Below, piece after piece: positions 28,089-35,679 of a stretch of DNA of 64,000 nucleotides. Made by a program: the position numbers and the translations under genes. Location: the NCBI GenBank assembly GCA_031280615.1, contig JAITGO010000022.1:124001-188000 (forward strand), read 5' to 3'. The notes under the pieces were generated by a model. That model was not told the origin of the DNA. It made no database searches and saw nothing but the letters and a program-made list of their open reading frames with translations. Each line of letters begins with the position of its first letter. Position 1 is the first letter of the stretch. Source of the stretch: Desulfobulbus sp. (GTDB taxonomy: Bacteria; Desulfobacterota; Desulfobulbia; Desulfobulbales; Desulfobulbaceae).

Positions 28089-28972
28089 CCGTCAAGCCCG
28101 TCCGAACCAAACAAGCCAAACCCCACTGGCTGCGCCGTGCCCTACCCACCGGCCCGCAGTACGAACGAATCCGCTCCCTGATCAAAGACCAGTGCCTGCA
28201 CACGGTCTGCCAGGAGGCCATGTGCCCCAACCAGTTCGAATGCTTTGCCAAGGGCACCGCCACCTTCATGATCTTGGGCGACCGCTGCAGCCGTGCCTGC
28301 CGGTTCTGTGCCATCGGCCATGGCCCGCAGGGGCCGCCCGATCCCCAAGAGCCGGACCGGGTGGCCGCGGCGGTGCGCGCCATGGGCTTGAGTTTCTGCG
28401 TCCTCACCTCGGTGACCCGCGACGACCTGGCCGACGGCGGCGCCGCCCATTTCGCCGCCACCATCCGGGCGATACGCCAAGCCAATCCCCACACCCTGGT
28501 CGAGGTGCTGATCCCCGACTTACAGGGCGATGCCGAAGCCTTGAAAATCGTGCTCGATGCCCGGCCGGACGTGCTCAACCACAATCTCGAGACCGTGGCC
28601 CGGCTCTATCCGACCGTCCGTCCCGAGGCCGATTACCGCCGCAGCCTGGAGCTGCTGCGGCACGCCGGATGCCTGGCGCCATCGATTGTCCGCAAATGCG
28701 GCATCATGGTGGGGCTGGGCGAAACGGCCGCGGAACTGGCCGAACTGTTTGCCGATCTGCACCAAACCGGCTGCGACATCCTCACCATCGGCCAATACCT
28801 CCAGCCTTCGCGCCATCATCTGCCGGTGGCTCGCTTCCTGCCGCCGGACGAATTCGAAGCCCTCGAGGCCCAGGTGCTGGCCACGGGTTTCGGAGCAGTG
28901 GCCGCGGCCCCCTTTGTCCGCAGCTCCTACCAGGCGGAGACCCTCTACCGGCGGGTGACGCACCCCGCCTGA
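28085..28972 (+). CDS. lipA: Lipoyl synthase LipA (radical SAM)
   Basis: LipA inserts two sulfur atoms into the octanoyl chain. This 295-residue enzyme carries both Fe-S cluster motifs: the sacrificial cluster CxxxxCxxxxxC in VCQEAMCPNQFEC and the radical SAM CxxxCxxC in CSRACRFC. The closing RSSYQAE block holds the conserved Ser ligand of the sacrificial cluster. The ATG overlaps the lipB stop. With lipB it completes GcvH activation inside one operon. Confidence 0.95.
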   Translation: MTVKPVRTKQAKPHWLRRALPTGPQYERIRSLIKDQCLHTVCQEAMCPNQFECFAKGTATFMILGDRCSRACRFCAIGHGPQGPPDPQEPDRVAAAVRAMGLSFCVLTSVTRDDLADGGAAHFAATIRAIRQANPHTLVEVLIPDLQGDAEALKIVLDARPDVLNHNLETVARLYPTVRPEADYRRSLELLRHAGCLAPSIVRKCGIMVGLGETAAELAELFADLHQTGCDILTIGQYLQPSRHHLPVARFLPPDEFEALEAQVLATGFGAVAAAPFVRSSYQAETLYRRVTHPA

Positions 28973-29024
28973 GCGCTTCCGTCCCGCGCAACCGGCCTGC
29001 CGCAGCCTCAAGGCGTCCGGAAGG

Positions 29025-29053
29025 TTGACACTTCAGGGAGAATGAAGCATTAT
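29025..29053 (+). promoter_or_regulatory. Putative promoter for the VKOR-thioredoxin fusion gene
   Basis: TTGACA (29025-29030) and CATTAT (29048-29053) have a 17-base spacer. Transcription would begin near 29060, which rules out the earliest in-frame codon (TTG at 29068) as a practical start. Confidence 0.5.
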
Positions 29054-29133
29054 AGGCCTTCTGTGCCTTGGCCCATCGCGGCGTCTTTGTACGCTTTGAC
29101 GCAATGTTCGATGGCCTCAACTTCCGGAACACC

Positions 29134-30084
29134 ATGCTGAAAAGAAAAGACAGAGCGCTCCAGTTCGGCCAGTTTCTCGCCCTGGCCGCCAGCCTGCTGG
29201 TCGCCGGACAGATCGGCTTCACCCTGTATCAGGGCGCGCCGTTTTGTCTGAATGAGGGTTGCAAGATTGTGGAAAAGATGACCAAGGTGCCGCCCCTGGT
29301 CTTCAATGCGGTGGGATTGTTCTTTTTTCAGACCATCTACTGGAGCCTGCGGGCGGCAAAGGGCGAACGGCGGCGGCTGCCGTCCTTTGTGCCGTATCTG
29401 TTGCTGGCCGCCCTCGGGGGGGAGGCGGTCCTGACCAGTTTTCAATACCTGGCGGCCCACACCTTCTGCGCCTACTGCCTGACCATCCTCGGGTTCGTCG
29501 TCCTGCTCAGCTGTCTGCTCGGCCTCCGGCAGATCCTGGCGGGCGCCCTGATCGCTGCCACCGTGGCCCTTGCCTTTGCCAGTCTGGACCTGTACCAGCC
29601 GGCCGCCGGCCGCCAGGCCTTTACCGCCGGCGTCTTCGCCAGCCGGCCGGGCGTGACCAAGTATCCCGAACACTACCTTTTCTATGCCTCGACCTGCGCC
29701 CACTGCGAGAAGGTGATCGCCTCGCTGCAGACCAACGGCCGAGTCACCGTGCATTTCAATCCCATCGACCGGGTCAACTCCATCGGCCTGGCCAATGCCA
29801 CGACCAACCCCGCCTACGCGCCAGAACTCAACAAGGCCCTGCTGACCTCCCTGGGGATCAAGGAAATTCCGGTGCTGATGACCAAAACGTCGGACGGCTG
29901 GAACATCCGCCGGGGCGAAGCCGCGGTGCTGGCCGCTCTCAGCTTGCCCGACCCGGCCGCGGCCGGTACACCACGGCCGGGGTCCCTGGCGGCACCCGCC
30001 GGCCAATCCCTGATTCCCGGCCTGGACGGCAGCGACGGCTGCCAGGTCTCCTCTCCGGATTGCACCCAATCGACCTTCCGCTGA
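29134..30084 (+). CDS. VKOR-family disulfide-forming membrane protein fused to a thioredoxin-like domain
   Basis: Bacterial VKOR proteins reoxidise DsbA-type partners by passing electrons to quinone. In the 316 residues from this start there are about four or five hydrophobic segments. The VKOR loop cysteines C38 and C43 (FCLNEGC) and the active CxxC C112-AY-C115 are followed by a C-terminal thioredoxin-like domain with C188-AH-C191 in FYASTCAHCEKV. The partner and reductase pool are thus carried on one chain. Two more Cys (303, 310) are near the C-terminus. Start choice is uncertain: ATG 29104 would add ten residues; the chosen one gives a short cytoplasmic tail before TM1. It converges on metY with a four-base gap. 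Confidence 0.85.
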   Translation: MLKRKDRALQFGQFLALAASLLVAGQIGFTLYQGAPFCLNEGCKIVEKMTKVPPLVFNAVGLFFFQTIYWSLRAAKGERRRLPSFVPYLLLAALGGEAVLTSFQYLAAHTFCAYCLTILGFVVLLSCLLGLRQILAGALIAATVALAFASLDLYQPAAGRQAFTAGVFASRPGVTKYPEHYLFYASTCAHCEKVIASLQTNGRVTVHFNPIDRVNSIGLANATTNPAYAPELNKALLTSLGIKEIPVLMTKTSDGWNIRRGEAAVLAALSLPDPAAAGTPRPGSLAAPAGQSLIPGLDGSDGCQVSSPDCTQSTFR

Positions 30085-30088
30085 CGGT

Positions 30089-31375
30089 TCACCCCGCCCG
30101 GCCGAGGGCCTGATCCAGATCCCACAACAGGTCCTCGGCATCCTCCAGCCCCACGCTCAACCGCACCATATCCGGCGTTACCCCGGCCCGCCGCAATTCC
30201 TCCTCGCTCAGTTGGCCGTGGGTGGTGCTGGCCGGATGGATGGCCAGGCTCTTGGCATCGCCGACATTGGCCACGTGGCTGAACAGCTGGAGCCGGTCGA
30301 TGAATCGCTGCCCCGCTTCCCGCTCGCCCACGATGCCAAAGGTCAGGACGGCCCCCGCCCCTTCGGGCAGATACTTGAGCGCCCGTTGGTGACTGGGATG
30401 ATCGGCCAGGCCGGGATAGGAAACCCAGGCCGCCTGGCGATGCTCCTGCAGAAAGCGCGCCACCGCCAGGGTATTGGCCACGTGCCGCTGCATGCGCAGG
30501 TTCAGGGTTTCGATCCCCTGCACGGTCAGCCAGCTGTTGAAGGGCGAGGCGGAGATCCCCAAATCCCGCAGCATCTGCACCCTGGCCTTGACGATGAAGG
30601 CGGGCGGACCGAGGCCGCTGTAGACCAGGCCGTGGTAGGAGGGGTCCGGTTCGGTGAAGTCGGAAAATCGGCCGGAGTCCCAGGCAAAGGTGCCCGCGTC
30701 CACCAGGAGGCCGCCGATGCAGGTCCCGTGGCCGTTGAGGAATTTGGTGGTGCTGTGGCTGACGATGGTGGCGCCCCATTCGATCGGTCGGCACAGGTAG
30801 GGAGTGGCCAGGGTGTTGTCGATCATCAGGGGCAGCCGGTGCGCCCGGGCAATGGCGTCGACCTCCTCGAAAGGAAAGACGATCAGGCTGGGATTGCCCA
30901 GGGTTTCGCCGTAAATCAACCGAGTATTGGCCCGGATGGCCCGCTGGAAGGAATCCGGCTCGGCAGGATCGGCAAAGCTGACCTCGATCCCCAGCCGTGG
31001 CAGGGTGTAGCGCAACTGGTTGTAGGTGCCGCCGTAGAGGCTGCTGCTGGAGACGATATGGTCGCCGGCCCGGCAGAGGGTCAAAAAGGCCAGAGTTTGG
31101 GCGCCATGGCCGCTGGCCGCGGCCAGCCCGCCGATTCCGCCTTCCAGGTCCGCCACCCGCCGTTCGAGCACCTCGGTGGTCGGATTCATGATCCGGGTGT
31201 AGATATTGCCCGCCTCCTTGAGCGCGAACAGGTCGGCGGCGTGGGCCGAGTCGCGGAAGCGGTAGGAGGTCGTCTGATACAGCGGCAGTGCCCTGCTGCC
31301 GGTCGACGGATCGACGGGTTGGCCGGAATGGAGTTGCCGGGTGGCAAACCCCCACGATCTTTTTGCTTCTGTCAT
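30089..31375 (-). CDS. metY: O-acetylhomoserine sulfhydrylase-type PLP enzyme (Cys/Met metabolism family)
   Basis: This 428-residue PLP enzyme probably makes homocysteine directly from O-acetylhomoserine and sulfide, a sensible route in a sulfide producer. It shows ALPLYQTTSYRF, NIYTRIMNPTTEVLERRVADLEGG, the substrate block ASGHGAQTLAF, and the PLP Lys in SHSTTKFLNGHG. The late block SLGxxES-type appears as NVGDAKSLAIHPASTTH. GGAGG lies six bases before the ATG at 31375, so the longer upstream reading is discarded. Cystathionine gamma-synthase or methionine gamma-lyase activity cannot be fully excluded. Confidence 0.9.
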   Translation of the reverse strand: MTEAKRSWGFATRQLHSGQPVDPSTGSRALPLYQTTSYRFRDSAHAADLFALKEAGNIYTRIMNPTTEVLERRVADLEGGIGGLAAASGHGAQTLAFLTLCRAGDHIVSSSSLYGGTYNQLRYTLPRLGIEVSFADPAEPDSFQRAIRANTRLIYGETLGNPSLIVFPFEEVDAIARAHRLPLMIDNTLATPYLCRPIEWGATIVSHSTTKFLNGHGTCIGGLLVDAGTFAWDSGRFSDFTEPDPSYHGLVYSGLGPPAFIVKARVQMLRDLGISASPFNSWLTVQGIETLNLRMQRHVANTLAVARFLQEHRQAAWVSYPGLADHPSHQRALKYLPEGAGAVLTFGIVGEREAGQRFIDRLQLFSHVANVGDAKSLAIHPASTTHGQLSEEELRRAGVTPDMVRLSVGLEDAEDLLWDLDQALGRAG

Positions 31376-31506
31376 TTGCCACCTCCATGTCAACCGGGCG
31401 GGATTGTGCCCATCGCCGGGGAATGCGCTCGGATTTTTTGTGCAGTTACACGGGATCGTTTCGCGGCGGAAAGTGGGGACGGCCCGCAGCAAAACCGGGG
31501 TACGCC

Positions 31507-32883
31507 TCAATACGGGCTGGAAATCACCTGGTTGCGGCCGGAGTCCTTGGCCCGATAAAGCGATTTGTCGGCCAGTTGCAGCATACTCTTCGACGAGGTC
31601 GGGCAGTGGTCGTTGAGCGAAGCAACCCCGATGCTGACCGTGACCGTCCATTCCCGTCCCTGGTCGCTGAACCGGTGCCCTTCGATGATGCTCCGCATGC
31701 GCTCGGCAAAAAAACGGGCCTGCTCCAGGTGGGTGTTCGGGAGCGCCACCACGAACTCCTCGCCGCCGAACCGGGCGGCCAAGTCACCCCGCCGGACGTT
31801 CTTTTTCATCAAGGTGCCGATGGTTTTCAGGACATAGTCGCCGAAATCGTGGCCGCAGGTATCGTTGACCGCCTTGAAATGATCGAGATCGAAAAACAGG
31901 CAGCAGAAATCGCACTGGGAGCGCTGCGCCCGCACGAACATTTCCTCGAAGGCTTCCTGAAAATACCGCTTGTTGCGCAGCCCGGTCAAGGCATCGTTGA
32001 CCGCCTTGTCGTACAGGTTCCGGTTCATCTCCTCCAGGTGGCGCATGTGGCGCCGCAGGTTGAGATGCACCTGGACCCGGGCCAGCAGTTCCTCGGCGAT
32101 GAACGGCTTGACCAGGTAATCGGTGGCCCCGGCCCGAAACATCCGCAAAACCGCCTGGGATTCGCTGGTGGCGCTGAGGGAGATCATCGGCAGATGCTCG
32201 GTTTCGGGGCGCTGACGGGTCAGATGGATGAACTCGTCGCCGCGCATGACCGGCATCTCGAAATCGACGATGACCAGATCCACCGCGACCCGGTTGTCCT
32301 TGATGAGTTCGAAGGCCTGGCTGCCATCCTCCGCCTCGAGGATCTTCAGCCCGATCTGTTCCAGGCAGAACCGGACCATCTTCCGCAGGGACGTTTTGTC
32401 GTCGACGATGAGGGCGGTCATGTCGGCAAAGGTGGTTTTCGGCCTGAGCACCTTGCTGACCGCGGCGGCGATTTCACCCCGGGCAAAGGGCTTGGAGATG
32501 AATTCCAGGCTGCCGAGATGGAAGCATCGACTGCGGTTGTCGAAGCTGTCGTTGGCGGAAACGAAGAGCACCGGAATCCGGGCATCCTTCTCTCCGAACA
32601 CGCCCTGGGCCTCCATGGTCCGCAGTTGCTCGCAGCAGGCAAACCCGTCCATCCTCGGCATGTCGATATCCAAAATGAGCATTTCGGGCAGCCTGCTCAT
32701 CCAGCGGAGCGACGACAGGGCCTCCAGGCCGTCGCTGAAGGCGACCACCTCGTAGCCGGCCGCCCGCAATTCTCTCTGGATCACGGTTCGGACGGTGGAA
32801 CTGTCGTCCACCACCACCACTGTTTGCCTCCCTGTCGCCTTGCCTCGCTCGTGTTCTTTGTCCGCCAACATGTTTTCCGTCAT
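31507..32883 (-). CDS. Response regulator with two receiver domains and a GGDEF diguanylate cyclase domain
   Basis: A 458-residue cytoplasmic PleD-like protein that should make cyclic di-GMP. Receiver 1 (residues about 20-145) has the phospho-Asp in LILDIDMPRMDG. Receiver 2 (about 153-275) has LVIVDFEMPVMRG. The GGDEF domain (about 300-450) has the active site RFGGEEF and an inhibitory I-site RRGD five residues before it, so product feedback is expected. No partner kinase is adjacent; the hybrid kinase at 6.5-9.4 kb is one candidate only in principle. Confidence 0.93.
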   Translation of the reverse strand: MTENMLADKEHERGKATGRQTVVVVDDSSTVRTVIQRELRAAGYEVVAFSDGLEALSSLRWMSRLPEMLILDIDMPRMDGFACCEQLRTMEAQGVFGEKDARIPVLFVSANDSFDNRSRCFHLGSLEFISKPFARGEIAAAVSKVLRPKTTFADMTALIVDDKTSLRKMVRFCLEQIGLKILEAEDGSQAFELIKDNRVAVDLVIVDFEMPVMRGDEFIHLTRQRPETEHLPMISLSATSESQAVLRMFRAGATDYLVKPFIAEELLARVQVHLNLRRHMRHLEEMNRNLYDKAVNDALTGLRNKRYFQEAFEEMFVRAQRSQCDFCCLFFDLDHFKAVNDTCGHDFGDYVLKTIGTLMKKNVRRGDLAARFGGEEFVVALPNTHLEQARFFAERMRSIIEGHRFSDQGREWTVTVSIGVASLNDHCPTSSKSMLQLADKSLYRAKDSGRNQVISSPY

Positions 32884-33196
32884 GGTTGCGCCCTGTCTGC
32901 CCCATTGTGGCGATCAGTTCGTTCACGCCGTTTTACAGATGTTTTTTCAAATAACCCCTTCTTCCAGGAGAAGCGCCGGGCAGTTCCCCGGGGACGGGAT
33001 TTCCACTGATAATTAATAATGAATATACCATGGCTGAAGTGTAATCTCCATTTGACGGTTGAGCTTCGGCTTTTTATTTTGACGTCACCTTTGCGTACCG
33101 TTTTCTCTGGCCCGCATGCCTTGCCGCCAACCCGGCGCGACCAGCGCCTCCGGACGGACCATTCACAACTCCGGCCGGATCACCAGGAGAATCACC
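32884..33196. other. Divergent intergenic region between the GGDEF regulator and the aldo/keto reductase
   Basis: These 313 bases are AT-rich in the middle (about 33000-33090) and contain one plausible forward promoter. No RNA gene, repeat or small gene was recognised. Confidence 0.6.
33052..33080 (+). promoter_or_regulatory. Putative promoter for the aldo/keto reductase-modF-diguanylate cyclase group
   Basis: TTGACG (33052-33057) and TATTTT (33075-33080) are 17 bases apart, leaving a leader of about 110 bases. Confidence 0.45.
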
Positions 33197-34150
33197 ATGC
33201 TCTCATTTTCCTTCAGTAACGGAGACCGTCTCCCCGCCCTCGGACTCGGCACCTGGAAATCCTCGCCCGGCACGGTCCAGGCGGCGGTCGCGGAAGCGTT
33301 GGCCGCGGGCTACCGCCATATCGACTGCGCCCCCATCTACCAAAACGAACCGGAAGTCGGCCGGGCCATCGCCGAGGCCGTCGGCACGGGTACGGTCGCC
33401 CGCGGCGATCTCTGGCTGACCTCGAAACTGTGGAACAATGCCCACGCCCCGAAACGGGTTCGGCCGGCCCTTGAGCAAACGCTGGCCGACCTGCGCACCG
33501 ACTATCTCGACCTCTTTCTCATCCACTGGCCGGTGGCCTTTGCCCCGGACGTGCTCTTTGCCCGCAAAAAGGAAGAATTCATCCCGCTGGCCGACCTGCC
33601 GATCGCCGAGACCTGGAAAGCCATGGAAGCCTGCGTCGCTGCAGGACTGGTCCGCCACATCGGCGTCTGCAATTTCAGCGTCGCCAAGCTGGACGCCCTG
33701 TGCCGCCGGGCCACCATCCGCCCGGAAATGAACCAGATCGAACTCCATCCCTATTTGCAACAAGGGGCCACTCTCGATTTCTGCAAGCAAAACAACATAT
33801 TGGTCACGGCTTTCTCGCCGCTTGGCTCCGGCGACCGGCCGGCCGCCATGAAAAAGGCCGGCGAACCGACCCTGCTCGACAACCCGGTGATCCTCCAGGT
33901 GGCGGCCAGGCACGGGATTACGCCGGCGCAAGTTTTGCTGGCCTGGGGTCTGGCGCGCCAGACCGTGGTCATCCCCAAATCGGTCGATCCGGAACGGTTG
34001 CGGCAAAACCTCGCCGCCGCCGAAGCGCGGCTCGACGACCGGGACATGGCGGCGATCGCCGCACTCGAGCGGGGCTACCGCTTTGTCGACGGCTCGTTCT
34101 TCACCGGACCGCAATCCCCCTACACCGTGGCAGCAATCTGGGATGAATGA
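33197..34150 (+). CDS. Aldo/keto reductase
   Basis: A 317-residue NAD(P)H-dependent carbonyl reductase of the AKR superfamily. The four catalytic residues are visible: Asp and Tyr in HIDCAPIYQNE, Lys in LTSKLWN and His in LIHWPV. The nucleotide-binding end is VVIPKSVDPERLRQN. AGGAG precedes the ATG at 33197. It resembles the AKR1/AKR3-like aldose reductase group; the physiological substrate is unknown. Its stop overlaps the following modF-like start by eight bases. Confidence 0.9.
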   Translation: MLSFSFSNGDRLPALGLGTWKSSPGTVQAAVAEALAAGYRHIDCAPIYQNEPEVGRAIAEAVGTGTVARGDLWLTSKLWNNAHAPKRVRPALEQTLADLRTDYLDLFLIHWPVAFAPDVLFARKKEEFIPLADLPIAETWKAMEACVAAGLVRHIGVCNFSVAKLDALCRRATIRPEMNQIELHPYLQQGATLDFCKQNNILVTAFSPLGSGDRPAAMKKAGEPTLLDNPVILQVAARHGITPAQVLLAWGLARQTVVIPKSVDPERLRQNLAAAEARLDDRDMAAIAALERGYRFVDGSFFTGPQSPYTVAAIWDE

Positions 34151-35552
34151 GCAAGGCCGAAAAGGCATATTGACGATCAGGCAGCTTGTTGCCGATGGCC
34201 TGCGGATCGACCGCTTCACCATGGCCCCCGGAGAGGCCTGGTGCCTGGTCGGCGGCAACGGTTCGGGCATCGAACAGTTCTGCGAGGTCATCGCCGGGGA
34301 GCAGATCGACTACCGCGCCAGGAAGCTGAGCCTGCCGCCGGACATCGGCGTGCTGTCGTTCAAACGGCAGCAATCGATCTTCGAGGCCGAGCTCCGCAAG
34401 GACGACACCGATTTCCTCGACCGGCTCGACCCCGGCACCCCGGCCCGCGCCTTCCTCACCGACATCGACCGGCATCGCCGACTGATCGAGCTGTTCGCCT
34501 TCTCCGACCTGCTCGACCGGGGCTATCGCCAGTTGAGTTCCGGCCAGGAGCGGAAACTCTGCCTGCTCCAACAGATCACCGGGGGCGTCGGCCAGCTGAT
34601 CCTGGAAAATCCCTACGAGGGGCTCGACAAGACCAGCCGCGCGGAACTGGACCGGGTGCTGGCCGGCCTGCGGGACCAAGGACTGGGCCTGCTCGTCCTG
34701 GTCAACAACAGTGCCGACATCCCGGACTGGTGCACCCATCTCGCGGCCTTCCGCGCCGGCACCATCGCCGTCCAGGGGCCGAGAACCGAGGTCCTGGCCG
34801 AGGTGGCCGGCTGTCTGACCAGCCAGCCGCCGCTCTTCCAGGTGACGGTGGCGGACTTCCGCCAGGACCGCGGGCAAGCGGATGAAACCGGCGATGCCAA
34901 CCTGGTCACCCTACGCTCGGGTTTTGCCCGCTACGGCGAGGTCGAGGTCTTCACCGGCCTTGACCTTGCCATCGGCCCGGGCGACCACACCCTGATCACC
35001 GGCCCCAACGGCTGCGGCAAATCGACCCTGCTGCAACTCATCTGCGGCGACCACCCGCTGTGCTACGCCAACGACCTAGCCCTATTCGGCCGGCGGCGCG
35101 GCAGCGGCGAATCCATCTGGGAGCTGAAACGGCGGATGGGGATTCTCAGCCCGGACCTCCATCGCAACCACCGCGTGGCCGGCAGCGGGCTTGCCATCGT
35201 CGTTTCCGGCCTGTTCGACTCGATCGGGCTCTACACCCGCCCCAGCGAAGCGCAGTTGCGGCTCGGCCGCCGCTGGCTGGAACGCCTCGGCCTGGCCCAC
35301 AAGGCACAGCAGCCTTTCCGCCAGATGAATTACGGCGAACAACGGCTGCTGCTGCTGGCCCGGGCGCTGATCAAGTCGCCGCAGCTGCTGCTCCTCGACG
35401 AGCCGACCCTGGGACTCGACGAGCCCAATCGCATGGCCCTGCTCGATTTCCTGGCCGGTATCGCCGGCGAGCAACTGGCCACCATCGTCTACGTCAGCCA
35501 CCGCCCGGACGAGTACCGGGACTTTTTCCGGCAACATGTCCGGTTCGCATGA
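34143..35552 (+). CDS. modF: ModF-like tandem ABC ATPase with a degenerate first half
   Basis: The 469-residue product has two ABC modules and no membrane segment. The second half closely follows E. coli ModF (YANDLALFGRRRGSGESIW), with intact Walker A GPNGCGKSTLL and Walker B LLLLDEPTLGLDE; the signature is the variant MNYGEQR. The first half keeps LSSGQERK but its Walker A is GGNGSGIEQF, lacking the Lys, its Walker B is LILENPYEGLD, lacking the usual Asp before Glu, and its switch His is replaced (LVNNS). ModF is associated with molybdate handling, but its biochemical job is poorly known. No modABC is in the window. Confidence 0.85.
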   Translation: MNEQGRKGILTIRQLVADGLRIDRFTMAPGEAWCLVGGNGSGIEQFCEVIAGEQIDYRARKLSLPPDIGVLSFKRQQSIFEAELRKDDTDFLDRLDPGTPARAFLTDIDRHRRLIELFAFSDLLDRGYRQLSSGQERKLCLLQQITGGVGQLILENPYEGLDKTSRAELDRVLAGLRDQGLGLLVLVNNSADIPDWCTHLAAFRAGTIAVQGPRTEVLAEVAGCLTSQPPLFQVTVADFRQDRGQADETGDANLVTLRSGFARYGEVEVFTGLDLAIGPGDHTLITGPNGCGKSTLLQLICGDHPLCYANDLALFGRRRGSGESIWELKRRMGILSPDLHRNHRVAGSGLAIVVSGLFDSIGLYTRPSEAQLRLGRRWLERLGLAHKAQQPFRQMNYGEQRLLLLARALIKSPQLLLLDEPTLGLDEPNRMALLDFLAGIAGEQLATIVYVSHRPDEYRDFFRQHVRFA

Positions 35553-35679
35553 ACACGATCCGGCGGTGCCCGGACACCCGGCAGCCCCGCGGACATTGTC
35601 CGCCAGCCATCGACCGGCCACGCTTGCACCCGACCGGCCGCTGACCGCCGAATCCACCGAACGCGCCTCAAGGAGCTCC

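Noticed and set aside
31376..31506. Possible SAM-type riboswitch in front of metY
   Set aside because: None of the SAM-I, SAM-II or SAH core motifs could be found in this 131-base leader.
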